Positions 43,784 to 53,009 are shown, counted from the stretch's first letter. The stretch is DNA of 64,000 bases from RYN-133 sp963754285 (GCA_963754285.1 CAVWFN010000002.1:269964-333963); one strand, 5' to 3'. Notes: generated by a model not told the origin, from the letters alone. Made by a program: numbers and translations.

Positions 43784-45435
43784 CGCCAACCCCCGATCCC
43801 GAGCAGTCAGCCTTCGCCGGATTCGCGTCGGCGACTCTCGACCATTGGCTCGACGCGCACCCGGACGCCGCAACCTTCCTCGGTGACCACACGCGCGACC
43901 ACGCCCTGCCCGACCCGTCCCCTGGCGGCGCCGCCGCACGCGCCGACGACCTGCGCGGGCAACTCGACGCCCTCGCTGCGCTGGCCGTCGACGACGCCGA
44001 CGAGCAGATCGACGGCGAAGTTCTTCGCACAGCGCTGCGGTGGGAGCTGCTCGACCTCGAGCAACTGCGCGAGGGCGACTGGAACGCCATGGAGCACAAT
44101 CCCGGCGGCGCACTGCACGCCCTGGCCTCGCGTCCGTTCGCGCCCGCCGGCGAGCGACTCGAGGCCGCGCGAGCCCGGCTGGCGGGCGTCCCGGCTTTCT
44201 TCGCGGCGGCCCGCGACCGGCTCCATGACCTGTCGCGCATCCACACCGAGACCGCCATCGCGCAGCTTGCCGGCACGACACATCTGATCGAGGACGCGCT
44301 TCCCGCGCTGGCTGCGGAAGCGGGCAGCACCCTCGGACCCGAGGCCGACGCCGCGCGCACCGCCGTCGAGGAACACCGCGACTGGCTTCGCCACCAGCTC
44401 GCAACGGCGACCCGCAGCCCGCGCATCGGACGTGACCTGTTCAGCAGCAAGCTCGCCCTCGCCCTGGACACCGAGTTCGATCCGGACGCGCTGCTCGCGC
44501 GGGCCGAGGACGACTTCGAACGCATCGGTGGCGAGATCGCTGCGGAAGCCGGCCGGTTCGCCGGCGTCGCCGACGCCGATGAGACCACGGTCCGATCGGT
44601 CATGGACGAGCTGGCCCGCGACGTCGCGACCGACGACACGATCTTGGAGTTCTGCCGTGCCGCGATGGCCGACGCCACGGAGTTCGTGCGCGCCAACGAT
44701 CTCATGACGATCTACGACGACCAGGTCGACGTGATCGAGATGCCCGAGATCGATCGCGGCGTCGCCGGTGCCTACTGCAATCCGTCCGGACCGCTGGAGA
44801 AATCACCGCTACCGACTCAGTTCGCGGTCTCACCCACGCCGGAGGGTTGGAGCGCCGAGCGCATCGCGTCGTACTTCCGCGAATACAACCTGCACATGCT
44901 GCACGACCTGACATTGCACGAAGCGATGCCCGGACACGCGCTGCAGCTCATGCACTCGAACCGGCACCGTGCGACCACGCCGATTCGTGCTGTGTTCTAC
45001 AGCGGATCGTTCGTCGAAGGCTGGGCGGTCTACGCCGAGGAGCTGATGGCAACGCGCGGCTACCGCAGCGACGAATCGGCGCGCGCAGCGAGCGCACTTC
45101 GCATGCAGCAATTGAAGATGCAGCTGCGCACGACGCTCAACACCATCCTCGACATCCGCTTCCACTGCCGCGACCTCGATGAGACGCAAGCGCGTCAGCT
45201 GATGACCGAGCGCGCCTACCAGGAAGACGGCGAGGCGGTCGAGAAGTGGCAACGCGTGCAGCTGACCTCGACGCAACTGTGCACCTATTACGTCGGCTAC
45301 TGCGAGGTGCGTGACCTCGTCCGCGACCTTCGAGCGCAACAGTCGACGATCAGTGATCGCGCGCTGCACGACATGGTGCTCGCGCACGGGTCGCCGCCGG
45401 TTCGGCACCTGCGCACGCTGTTGCTCGCCGCTTAG
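43780..45435 (+). CDS. DUF885-family putative metallopeptidase
   Basis: 551 residues, mostly helical. The zinc-site pattern HEAMPGHALQLMHSN (HExxxGH) near residue 380 and EGWAVYAEELMATRGY (the downstream Glu) mark DUF885, which resembles M3-like peptidases. Probably cytoplasmic. GTG start overlaps the stop of the acyl-CoA ligase. Confidence 0.9.
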   Translation: MTPTPDPEQSAFAGFASATLDHWLDAHPDAATFLGDHTRDHALPDPSPGGAAARADDLRGQLDALAALAVDDADEQIDGEVLRTALRWELLDLEQLREGDWNAMEHNPGGALHALASRPFAPAGERLEAARARLAGVPAFFAAARDRLHDLSRIHTETAIAQLAGTTHLIEDALPALAAEAGSTLGPEADAARTAVEEHRDWLRHQLATATRSPRIGRDLFSSKLALALDTEFDPDALLARAEDDFERIGGEIAAEAGRFAGVADADETTVRSVMDELARDVATDDTILEFCRAAMADATEFVRANDLMTIYDDQVDVIEMPEIDRGVAGAYCNPSGPLEKSPLPTQFAVSPTPEGWSAERIASYFREYNLHMLHDLTLHEAMPGHALQLMHSNRHRATTPIRAVFYSGSFVEGWAVYAEELMATRGYRSDESARAASALRMQQLKMQLRTTLNTILDIRFHCRDLDETQARQLMTERAYQEDGEAVEKWQRVQLTSTQLCTYYVGYCEVRDLVRDLRAQQSTISDRALHDMVLAHGSPPVRHLRTLLLAA

Positions 45436-45445
45436 GCACCCGCCG

Positions 45446-46186
45446 ATGGGATTCCTCGACGGTCCGCGTCCGTTTGCGTTCGCGCATCGCGGCTTCGCAC
45501 CGGACGGCGACGAGAATTCGATGTCCGCGTTCCAACGTGCCGTCGATCTCGGCTACCGCTACCTCGAGACGGACGTGCGGGCCACGGCCGATGGCGTGGC
45601 GCTCGCCTTTCACGACGCGCGCCTCGATCGGGTCACCGACGGGCACGGCGAGATCGAGAAGATGACGTGGGCCCAGGTGCGCAAGGCGCGCATCCGCGGC
45701 CGCGAGCCGATCCCGCTCCTGGCCGACGTGCTGGCCACCTGGCCTGATGTCCGGATCAATCTCGACATGAAGTCGAACCGATCGCTGCAGCCGTCGATCG
45801 ATGTGCTGCGCCGGACGGCGGCGATCGACCGTGTGTGCGTCGGCGCGTTCGCGACGCGGCGAATCCGGGCGGTCCGCGCCCAACTCGGCCCGAGCCTGTG
45901 CACATCGTTCGGGCCGGCCGCCGTGGTGTCGCTGCGGACGACCGGTCGCGCGTTCCCCCGCGGCGCTGCGTGTGTGGAGGTGCCGACGCGCGTCGGGCGG
46001 CTCGCGGTGACCGACGCACGATTCCTCGCCTCGGCGCACCGGCTCGGTCTGCCGGTGATCGCGTACACGGTCGATGCGCCCGCCGACATGCACCGGCTGC
46101 TCGACCTCGGCGTCGACGGGCTGATGACCGACCGGGCCGACCTGCTGCGCGAGGTGCTCATCGAACGGGGGCAGTGGGGCCCATAA
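45446..46186 (+). CDS. Glycerophosphodiester phosphodiesterase
   Basis: 246 residues. AFAHRGFAPDGDENSMSAFQ has the HRG motif and Glu-Asn, YRYLETDVRATADGVALAFH the ExD and His, and VDGLMTDRADLLREVL the end of the barrel. GDPD enzymes cut phospholipid-derived glycerophosphodiesters. No signal sequence, so cytoplasmic. Follows the DUF885 gene by 10 bases. Confidence 0.93.
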   Translation: MGFLDGPRPFAFAHRGFAPDGDENSMSAFQRAVDLGYRYLETDVRATADGVALAFHDARLDRVTDGHGEIEKMTWAQVRKARIRGREPIPLLADVLATWPDVRINLDMKSNRSLQPSIDVLRRTAAIDRVCVGAFATRRIRAVRAQLGPSLCTSFGPAAVVSLRTTGRAFPRGAACVEVPTRVGRLAVTDARFLASAHRLGLPVIAYTVDAPADMHRLLDLGVDGLMTDRADLLREVLIERGQWGP

Positions 46187-46189
46187 GCT
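46184..46189 (+). promoter_or_regulatory. Leaderless-type -10 box of the Atg22-like MFS gene
   Basis: TAAGCT spanning the GDPD stop, followed by seven bases and GTG 46197. Confidence 0.4.
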
Positions 46190-46196
46190 CACGTTC

Positions 46197-47543
46197 GTGA
46201 GCTTCGCCGCGCCGGCCGAGGGCGCCGACGACGCCGATGGCGCCATCGTGCGGCAACGCCGCGGTTGGTACCTCTACGGGTGGGCGAGCCAGACCTTCCC
46301 CACCCTGGTCACCACGGTGTTCATGTCGCGGTACCTGACCTCGGTGGCCCAGAACGCGGTCGGCACCAACGGCCGGGTCCATCCGTTCGGCATCCCCGTG
46401 GCGCCGGGCAGCCTGTTCGCGTACACGGTCAGCGCGGCGACCATCGTGGTCGTCGTGCTGATGCCCCTCGTGGGTGCCATCGCCGACCGCACCGGACGCA
46501 AGCGCGACATCATGCTGGCCGCCGGCTGGTTCGGCGCGCTCGCCTGCGTTGCGATGGTCTTCGTCGGCCCGACGAACTGGCAGCTCGGCGCGGCGCTGTA
46601 CTCGCTGGCGTTCCTCGGCTACAGCTGCTCGATCGTGGTGAGCTACTCGCTGCTGGTCGACCTGTCGACCTCGGCCGACCGCGACAAGGTGTCCTCGGTC
46701 GGCTGGGCGATCGCCTACATCGGCGGTGGCACCCTGCTCGCTGTCTCTTTCTTGACAAGTCTGTTTGTCGATAAATCAACACTGGCTCGTGCGTCGCTGT
46801 GCGCGTCCGGAATCTGGTGGCTGATCTGGTCGGTTCCCGTGTACCGGCGCCTGCCCCGGATCATCGGACGAGGCGCCCGCTCCGGCTCCGGCGGGCTGCT
46901 GAGCTCGGGATTTCGGCAGCTCGCCGCCACCATGCGGCACCTGCGCGGGTTCCCGCTGACCCTGGCGTTCCTCATCGCGTTCCTGATCTACAACGACGGA
47001 ATCCAGACCGTCACCACCGTCGCCGCCCAGTACGGCGACAAGCAGTTGCACCTGTCCGACACCGTCTTGCTCGTCGCGATCCTCATCGTCCAGTTCGTCG
47101 CGTTCGCCGGCGCGATCGGGCTGGGCCGGCTGGCCGAGCGATTCGGCTCGAAGCGGGTCGTGTTGGGCTCGCTGATCGTCTGGATGGCCTGCGTCGGCGT
47201 CGGGTACTTCCTGCAGGAAGGAGTGATCTGGGAGTTCTTCGCCCTTGCCATGGTCATCGCGCTGGTGCTCGGCGGCAGCCAGGCGCTGTCGCGGTCGCTG
47301 TTCTCGCGGATGATCCCGGCCGGCGTCGAGGCGGAGTACTTCTCCTTCTACGAGATCTCCGACTCGGGCACGAGCTGGCTCGGCCCGCTCGTGTTCGGCC
47401 TGACCTACCAGAACACCGGCTCCTACCGCGGCGCGCTGTTCTCGCTGGTCGTGTTCTTCGTCGTCGGCTTCGTCCTGCTGCTGCGGGTGCCTGTGCGCCG
47501 GGCAGTCGAAGCGGCCGGCAACGAGGTCCCGGCGATCCTGTGA
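46197..47543 (+). CDS. MFS transporter, UMF1/Atg22-like
   Basis: 448 residues, 11-12 helices. Start RRGWYLYGWASQTFPTLVTT has the W-x-Y-D/G-W pattern of UMF1 proteins; GAIADRTGRKRDIMLAAGWF is the A-type loop; RLAERFGSKRVVLGSLIVWM the second. Ends FSFYEISDSGTSWLGPLVFG. Likely transports amino acids or other small solutes; unknown. A small AT-rich patch lies at 46745-46785 inside the gene. Confidence 0.87.
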   Translation: MSFAAPAEGADDADGAIVRQRRGWYLYGWASQTFPTLVTTVFMSRYLTSVAQNAVGTNGRVHPFGIPVAPGSLFAYTVSAATIVVVVLMPLVGAIADRTGRKRDIMLAAGWFGALACVAMVFVGPTNWQLGAALYSLAFLGYSCSIVVSYSLLVDLSTSADRDKVSSVGWAIAYIGGGTLLAVSFLTSLFVDKSTLARASLCASGIWWLIWSVPVYRRLPRIIGRGARSGSGGLLSSGFRQLAATMRHLRGFPLTLAFLIAFLIYNDGIQTVTTVAAQYGDKQLHLSDTVLLVAILIVQFVAFAGAIGLGRLAERFGSKRVVLGSLIVWMACVGVGYFLQEGVIWEFFALAMVIALVLGGSQALSRSLFSRMIPAGVEAEYFSFYEISDSGTSWLGPLVFGLTYQNTGSYRGALFSLVVFFVVGFVLLLRVPVRRAVEAAGNEVPAIL

Positions 47544-47544
47544 C

Positions 47545-49386
47545 TCAGCCGCCGGCGTGGACGACGAGCGCCGAACCACCGCCCTCGCGGACCTTCTCCG
47601 CCACAGCCTGATAGCGACCCGAACCGAGCGACTGCACGCCGGTCGCATTACCGATGTAGGTGAGCAACGGCGCAATTGACCCCGTCACGAGCGAGAAGTT
47701 CTCGCCGTACCGGTTGTGCAGCTGCTTGGCCAGATCGCTGTCGTAGAACTGCTGCTCGGCCTGGCTGGTCGACGAGTCGCGCTGCGACACCCGTGGCGCC
47801 CACAGCGCTTGGGGCAGCGACATGCCGAAATCGATGTGGTTCACCAGGATCTGCAGGACGGTCGTGATGATCGTCGAACCGCCCGGCGAGCCGACTGCGA
47901 AGTCGAACTTGCCGTTGCGCAGCACGATCGTCGGCGACATGCTCGAGCGCGGTCGCTTGCCGCCGGCGGGCTGGTTCGGGTCGAAACGCTGCGTGGTCAG
48001 CGGCACGAAGTCGAAGTCGGTCATCTCGTTGTTGAGCAGGAAGCCGCGGCCCGGCACGGTCATACCGCTGCCGGCGATCTCTTCGATGGTGTTGGTGTAG
48101 CTCACGACGTTGCCCCACCGGTCCACGGTCACCAGATGGTTGGTGTGCATGCCCTCGTGGGACGTAGCGCTTCCCTTCGCGCTCGAGCCACAACCGCCGT
48201 ACGGCTGGTACGGGTTGCCCGGCTGAGCCGGCGAGGTGAGCGCATGGTCGGTGATCAGGCACGACCTGGTCGCGGCGTAGGCGGGATCGAGCAGCCCGTG
48301 CTGCGGCACGTCGACGTAGTCCGAGTCGCCGATGTAGGCATTGCGGTCGGCGAAGGCCAGCCGCGACGCCTCGAGGTACTGGAACAGCGCCTTCGCCCGG
48401 GACTCCGAGTGCAGGTTCCAGTGCGACAGGATGTTCAGGGCCTCACCCACCGTGAGGCCGCCCGACGACGGCGGTGCCATCCCGTAGACGTCGAGGCCGC
48501 GGTAGTTCACGTGGGTCGGCTTGCGGATCGGCGCGGTGTACGCGGCGAGATCCTTGCGCGTCATGAAGCCCCGACGGATCGGGAAGTCGCTGTCACCCGA
48601 GACCGGCGGGTGCTGCACTGTGTGCGCGATGTCGGTCGCGAGCGCACCACGGTAGAAGTAGCTCGGCCCGTGCTCGGCCAGCAGCGAATAGGTCCGCGCC
48701 AGGTCGGGGTTACGCAGCACCGTCCCGATCGGGAGCGGTTGCCCGTCCTTGGTCAGGAAGAGCTTGCGGCTGCTCGTGAAGGACTGGAGATCGGCGAGCG
48801 AGTCCTGCTCCTGCTGGTTGAAGTTCTTGTCGACGACGAAGCCGTGCCGTGCGATCCCGATCGCGGGGTGGAGATCGCGCGCGAAGCTGTGCCGCCCGTA
48901 CTTGCGTACCGCCTTGGCCCACGTCGCCACCATGCCGGGAACGCCGACCGACAGACCCGAACGGCGTGCGTGCTCGAAGTCCATTGCGTTGCCCGACGAA
49001 TCCTGGAACATCGTCGAGGTGCACTTGGCCGGGCACTTCTCGCGACCGTCGATCGTGACGACGCGGTGCTGCTTGGCCAGGTAGATCACCATGAAGCCGC
49101 CACCGCCCGGACCGGCCACGAATGGTTCGGTGACGCCGAGTGCGCTCGCCGTCGCGACCGCCGCGTCGATCGCGTTGCCGCCGTGGCGCAGCACCGCGAT
49201 TCCGGCACGGCTCGCATCGAGGTCTGCGGAGGTCACGGCACCCCCGCTGCCGACGGCGACCGCCTGCTTGCCGGCGGATCTGTCGCCGGAGTTGCCGGCC
49301 GGGGCAGCTCCGGCGTCGCTCGGCACGACCGCCGTGGTCGCGGCGAGCAGGGCAGTGGCGGTCAGGACGAGCAGTCGCGTACGCAC
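47545..49386 (-). CDS. ggt: Gamma-glutamyltransferase
   Basis: 613 residues. Signal peptide RLLVLTATALLAATTAVV, then GGNAIDAAVATASALGVTEP. The catalytic Thr is in HEGMHTNHLVTVDRWGN, where processing gives the small subunit, followed by TNTIEEIAGSGMTVPGRGFL and MSPTIVLRNGKFDFAVGSPG. Secreted enzyme cutting gamma-glutamyl bonds; actinobacteria use mycothiol, so the substrate may be another gamma-glutamyl compound. GTG start at 49386. Confidence 0.92.
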   Translation of the reverse strand: MRTRLLVLTATALLAATTAVVPSDAGAAPAGNSGDRSAGKQAVAVGSGGAVTSADLDASRAGIAVLRHGGNAIDAAVATASALGVTEPFVAGPGGGGFMVIYLAKQHRVVTIDGREKCPAKCTSTMFQDSSGNAMDFEHARRSGLSVGVPGMVATWAKAVRKYGRHSFARDLHPAIGIARHGFVVDKNFNQQEQDSLADLQSFTSSRKLFLTKDGQPLPIGTVLRNPDLARTYSLLAEHGPSYFYRGALATDIAHTVQHPPVSGDSDFPIRRGFMTRKDLAAYTAPIRKPTHVNYRGLDVYGMAPPSSGGLTVGEALNILSHWNLHSESRAKALFQYLEASRLAFADRNAYIGDSDYVDVPQHGLLDPAYAATRSCLITDHALTSPAQPGNPYQPYGGCGSSAKGSATSHEGMHTNHLVTVDRWGNVVSYTNTIEEIAGSGMTVPGRGFLLNNEMTDFDFVPLTTQRFDPNQPAGGKRPRSSMSPTIVLRNGKFDFAVGSPGGSTIITTVLQILVNHIDFGMSLPQALWAPRVSQRDSSTSQAEQQFYDSDLAKQLHNRYGENFSLVTGSIAPLLTYIGNATGVQSLGSGRYQAVAEKVREGGGSALVVHAGG

Positions 49387-49470
49387 GCCGCGTGCCTACC
49401 CGGCGAAATACGTGAAATATCCCTACGAGGCGGAATTGTCCGGATCAGTCGCCCTGACGGGTCTCAACCT

Positions 49471-49926
49471 CTAGTCGAGGTTTTGCAGCTCCAGCGCGGC
49501 CCAGGCGCCGACCACAGCTATCGCCGCCGCCCCGCCCACCGTCGCCAGCGCCGGGACACCGCGCGCTGTGCCGGTCTTGACCGCCCCCGCGATCGCGAGC
49601 GCGTCGACGAGATCGGCCCCCGCGCCGGCCAGTAACCACGGAACCGCCCGCCGACCCGTCCCCGCATTCAGCGTGCCCGCCCCGAGCACGATGTCGCGTC
49701 CGGCCGTCATGCGGGCGAGGAAGGTCATCCGCTTGGCGGTGGCGGTGTCGACCCCGAGCATCCGCACCGAGACGCGCGGAGCGGCCAGGAATGCTGACCC
49801 GATGAGGACCCGACCCACCCCGATCCCGGCCGCGATCGCCTGGGCCGAAGGTAAGAGTTTGCGCAATACCGAAACCGAATCGCCCTGCGTCTCGTAATTC
49901 TTGGTAACGGTGTCGAGCAGTGGCAT
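49471..49926 (-). CDS. Small integral membrane protein, unknown
   Basis: 151 residues, about four hydrophobic segments (AIAAGIGVGRVLIGSAFLAA, WLLAGAGADLVDALAIAGAV, VGGAAAIAVVGAWAALEL). GRVLIGSAFLAAPRVSVRML and FLARMTAGRDIVLGAG are distinctive. Family not recognised (a DUF4267-like fold is possible). Divergent from rbpA. Confidence 0.65.
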   Translation of the reverse strand: MPLLDTVTKNYETQGDSVSVLRKLLPSAQAIAAGIGVGRVLIGSAFLAAPRVSVRMLGVDTATAKRMTFLARMTAGRDIVLGAGTLNAGTGRRAVPWLLAGAGADLVDALAIAGAVKTGTARGVPALATVGGAAAIAVVGAWAALELQNLD

Positions 49927-49996
49927 CGAAGCTCCAAATCACTGGGCGGTGCGCCTGAGAGATCGCGGTGTCGGGGGTTACCGACGGGTCGTCAGC

Positions 49997-50023
49997 GGGA
50001 ATCATTCACCATCGTTACCCGTT
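49997..50023 (+). promoter_or_regulatory. SigR-type promoter of rbpA
   Basis: GGGAAT (49997-50002), exactly 18 bases, then GTT (50021-50023): the consensus for the SigR/SigH thiol-stress sigma factors. rbpA has such a promoter in Streptomyces. The start codon is 120 bases further on, leaving a long leader. Confidence 0.72.
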
Positions 50024-50142
50024 GGTTACCACAGCGGTGAAACACCACTAAACACCGACGATGTCATACCGATGAGCACGACAGGTGCTCGTGGTTTTCG
50101 GTGCACCGATCCAGAGACGAGCCAATTCAGGAGGTGTCGATC

Positions 50143-50490
50143 ATGGCAGATCGCACGCTACGTGGCAGTCGGCTGGGCGCGATCAGCTACGAGACCGAGT
50201 ACGGCGCTGAGCCTGCGCCGCGCAATGTGGCGGCCTACCGCTGCCAGCGTGGGCACGAGTTCAGCGTCCCGTTCTCGGAGGAGGCGGAGATTCCCACGAC
50301 ATGGGAGTGCCGACTCGATGGGACGACCGGGTTGCTTATCGACGGCCCGGAGCCGGAGGCCAAGAAGGTCAAGCCGGCGCGTACTCACTGGGACATGCTG
50401 ATGGAGCGGCGTTCGATCGCCGATCTCGAGGAAGTGCTCGCCGAGCGTCTGGACGTCTTGCGCGCCCGGCGCGGACAGAAGAGCGCTTAG
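50143..50490 (+). CDS. rbpA: RNA polymerase-binding protein RbpA
   Basis: 115 residues. TLRGSRLGAISYETEYGAEP, AYRCQRGHEFSVPFSEEAEI, TTWECRLDGTTGLLIDGPEP with the zinc-site Cys/His of the core, and HWDMLMERRSIADLEEVLAE, the sigma-interaction domain. It stimulates open complexes of the primary sigma. ATG behind CAGGAGGTG. A SigR-type promoter and a strong terminator bracket it. Confidence 0.96.
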   Translation: MADRTLRGSRLGAISYETEYGAEPAPRNVAAYRCQRGHEFSVPFSEEAEIPTTWECRLDGTTGLLIDGPEPEAKKVKPARTHWDMLMERRSIADLEEVLAERLDVLRARRGQKSA

Positions 50491-50513
50491 CAGCCCCGCC
50501 AGTCAGACCACCA

Positions 50514-50547
50514 CGACGCCGTCCGGACTTCGGTCCGGGCGGCGTCG
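50514..50547. terminator. Strong hairpin terminator between rbpA and ppm1
   Basis: CGACGCCG-TCCGGAC (50514-50528), a TTCG loop, then GTCCGGG-CGGCGTCG (50533-50547): a 15-base-pair stem with one G-T pair. It lies between convergent genes and can serve both. Confidence 0.85.
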
Positions 50548-50586
50548 TCATGTCCGAGGCCAGGTGTGGCGACGCTGCCGGCGACG

Positions 50587-51384
50587 CTACTTACGACGCA
50601 GCGCGCCGCGCAGTTGAGCCGCGCGATGCTGCGCGCCCCATTGCCCCACGCGGACGAACGCCTCGCGCACGATTGCGCCGCTCATCTTCGACTCACCACG
50701 CTCGCGCTCGGCGAAGGTGATCGGTACCTCGACGATGCGAAATCCTGCCTGCAGCACGCGCCAGGCAAGGTCGACCTGGAAGCAATAGCCCTGCGAACTG
50801 ACCGCGCGGTAGTCGATCGCCTCGAGCACCTCGCGCCGGTACGCGCGGTAACCGCCGGTGGCGTCACGTACCGGGATGCCGAGCGCGATCCGGACGTAGA
50901 TGTTCGCGCCGCGCGAGAGGACCTCGCGCCGCCGCGGCCAGTTGACGATGGCGCCGCCGGGAATCCAGCGCGATCCCAGCACGACGTCGGCGTGCTCGAG
51001 CGCGGCCAGCATGCGCGGCAGCTGCTCGGGGGCGTGCGATCCGTCCGCGTCCATCTCGACGAGCACGCCGTAATCGCGTGCGAGTCCCCAGTCGAACCCG
51101 CCGACGTACGCGGCGCCGAGTCCGGCCTTGGCCGGACGGTGCAGTACGTGCACGCGCGGGTCCTGCGCCGCCAGCGAGTCGGCGATCTCGCCGGTGCCGT
51201 CCGGGCTCGCGTCGTCGGCCACGAGCACGTGCGCGTCCGGCAGCGCCGCGTGCAAACGTTCGATGATGCGCGCAATGTTGTCCCGCTCGTTGTAGGTCGG
51301 GACGATGACCAGGACGGCATCCTTCGGGGTCCCCGCGGAAACGCGAAGTGCTTCGTGCGGAGCGTTTTCGTGGGGTGACCTCAT
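50587..51384 (-). CDS. ppm1: Polyprenol monophosphomannose synthase Ppm1
   Basis: 265 residues, GT2 fold. DAVLVIVPTYNERDNIARII, VLVADDASPDGTGEIADSLA, EMDADGSHAPEQLPRMLAAL (metal-binding DxD region), and GGYRAYRREVLEAIDYRAVS. Makes mannosyl-phospho-polyprenol for lipoarabinomannan and protein glycosylation. ATG overlaps the lnt stop (ATGA). Its first 21 codons resemble the small repeat peptide at 37543 and are outside the GT2 fold. Confidence 0.92.
   Translation of the reverse strand: MRSPHENAPHEALRVSAGTPKDAVLVIVPTYNERDNIARIIERLHAALPDAHVLVADDASPDGTGEIADSLAAQDPRVHVLHRPAKAGLGAAYVGGFDWGLARDYGVLVEMDADGSHAPEQLPRMLAALEHADVVLGSRWIPGGAIVNWPRRREVLSRGANIYVRIALGIPVRDATGGYRAYRREVLEAIDYRAVSSQGYCFQVDLAWRVLQAGFRIVEVPITFAERERGESKMSGAIVREAFVRVGQWGAQHRAAQLRGALRRK
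51321..51384 (-). repeat. Second copy of the MIRU-like repeat, fused to the ppm1 start
   Basis: Codes MRSPHENAPHEALRVSAGTP then K, in frame with Ppm1. It begins at the ATGA junction with lnt, as the copy at 37543 begins at the ATGA junction with znuC. The 3' part (CGCGTTTCCGCGGGG then ACCCCGAAGG) is nearly identical between copies. Confidence 0.55.
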
Positions 51385-53009
51385 GTAGTGACCACTTCCT
51401 GCTTTCTGCTGCTCACGCGGGACGAGACGACGACGGTGCCGAGTGCCAGCACGGCCAGCGCTGCGAGCGCCCACTCCGGAATCTCGCCGAGGGCGATCGC
51501 CGGCGTTGTCCCGGTTTCCAACGGGACGGAAGCGCTGAGCAGTGCGGGCCGGAACAGTGTGCCCGACTCCCGAATCATGTCGCCGTCCGGCGTGAAGATC
51601 GCCGACACCCCGGTCGTCGAGACCTGCGCCACGGTGCGTCCGGTCTCGATCGCGCGCAGCTTGCTCATCGCGATCTGCTGGTAGGTCTCGGCCGTGCGCC
51701 CGAAGGTCGCGTTGTTGGTCTGGACGACGACGAGTTGCGCACCCGCTTCGACCGAGGAGTCGACCAGGTTGTCGTAGGCGACCTCGAAGCAGATCACGTC
51801 ACCGATGGGCACGGGGCCGCCGGTCAGCAGCCCATTGCCCGTGCCGGCGACCATGTCCTGCGTGACCAGCTTGGCGTCCGAACTCACCGCTTCGGCGATC
51901 GAGCGCAGCGGAATGTACTCGGCGAACGGGACGGGGTGCCGCTTGATGTACATCGCGCCCGGCCCCGTCGTCGGCGACCAGAGGATCCCGGCGTTGCGAC
52001 GGTGCGTCGGACCGGGTCCGGACAGGATCGCGCCGACCAACACCGGCGCGTTCACCGCCCGCACGGCTCTGGTGATCTCCGCGGCGGCCGACTTGTCGAC
52101 GAGCGGATCGACATCGGAGGAGTTCTCGGGCCACAGCACGAGTTGCGGCTGCGCGACCCGTCCCGACTTGATCTCGGCGGCCAATCGCATGGTCTGCGCG
52201 ACGTGGTTGTCGAGCACCTGGCGGGCCCGGTCCTCGAAGGCAAGTCCGCGGTCGGGGACGCTGCCCTGCACGAGTGCGATCCGCAGCGCGGTGCCGGACG
52301 GCGCGGGGTGGATCAGGCTCCACAAGCCACCGGCCACCGGGAGAACGGCGAGGATGATCACGCCGGCGACGATGCGGCGCGGAGCCCGCGCCGGCAATGC
52401 CGTGGTCAGCAGCCACAGCCCGGCGCCGGTGAACGCGACCGCGAAGCTCAGCAGCGGCGCACCGCCCAGCGCGATGAACCAGCGCAGCGGCGAGTCCTGC
52501 TGGCTGAACGCGAGACGCCCCCACGGGAACCCGCCGAACGGCAACCGGTCGCGCAACGCCTCCTGCAGCACCCACGAACACGCGACCCACGCCGGCGCGC
52601 CTGGCAGCCGTTGGACGGTGGCGAGCACGGCGCCGAGCAACGCCATGAAACATGCCTCGGCGACGGCCAGGATCAGCCACGGCGCCGCGCCGACATACAC
52701 GCCGGTCCAGTGCAACAGTGGGACGAAGAACCCGAGCCCGTACAGCAGGCCGAGCCACGCGGCCGTGCGCGTCCGGCGGCCGTCCACCGCCCAGGACAGC
52801 CCGGCAACGCTGACGATCGCGAGTGGCCAGATTCCGACCCGCGGAAACGCGAAGGCTGCGGCGATGCCGGCAACGATCGCGGCGAGCGCGGCCCACCGCA
52901 CCGGGACGGTGGCGGCGACCTCACGCACCGGGACGGGCCACCGCAAGGACATCCGTCGAGTATCACCGAGTGCGGCGCCGGAGCGGCGAGGGCTCTCAGT
53001 GCGGGTCAC
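51381..53009 (-). CDS. lnt: Apolipoprotein N-acyltransferase Lnt
   Basis: 542 residues. N-terminal membrane half with about seven helices (IVAGIAAAFAFPRVGIWPLA, PWLILAVAEACFMALLGAVL), then a periplasm-side nitrilase domain with Glu in QLVLWPENSSDVDPLV, Lys in MYIKRHPVPFAEYIP and Cys in GDVICFEVAYDNLVDSS. Adds a third acyl chain to lipoproteins. In M. tuberculosis Lnt and Ppm1 are one protein; here they are two coupled genes. GTG 53009 overlaps the amidohydrolase stop (GTGA); ATG 52952 is an alternative. Confidence 0.93.
   Translation of the reverse strand: MTRTESPRRSGAALGDTRRMSLRWPVPVREVAATVPVRWAALAAIVAGIAAAFAFPRVGIWPLAIVSVAGLSWAVDGRRTRTAAWLGLLYGLGFFVPLLHWTGVYVGAAPWLILAVAEACFMALLGAVLATVQRLPGAPAWVACSWVLQEALRDRLPFGGFPWGRLAFSQQDSPLRWFIALGGAPLLSFAVAFTGAGLWLLTTALPARAPRRIVAGVIILAVLPVAGGLWSLIHPAPSGTALRIALVQGSVPDRGLAFEDRARQVLDNHVAQTMRLAAEIKSGRVAQPQLVLWPENSSDVDPLVDKSAAAEITRAVRAVNAPVLVGAILSGPGPTHRRNAGILWSPTTGPGAMYIKRHPVPFAEYIPLRSIAEAVSSDAKLVTQDMVAGTGNGLLTGGPVPIGDVICFEVAYDNLVDSSVEAGAQLVVVQTNNATFGRTAETYQQIAMSKLRAIETGRTVAQVSTTGVSAIFTPDGDMIRESGTLFRPALLSASVPLETGTTPAIALGEIPEWALAALAVLALGTVVVSSRVSSRKQEVVTT

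Noticed and set aside
46745..46790. AT-rich patch with GACAA/TTGTC inverted repeat in the Atg22-like gene
   Set aside because: It codes a normal membrane-helix stretch in frame; more likely codon choice than an insertion site or promoter.
47716..49635. 639-codon plus-strand frame opposite gamma-glutamyltransferase
   Set aside because: Fully antisense to a gene with all catalytic motifs; Arg/Val-rich shadow frame.
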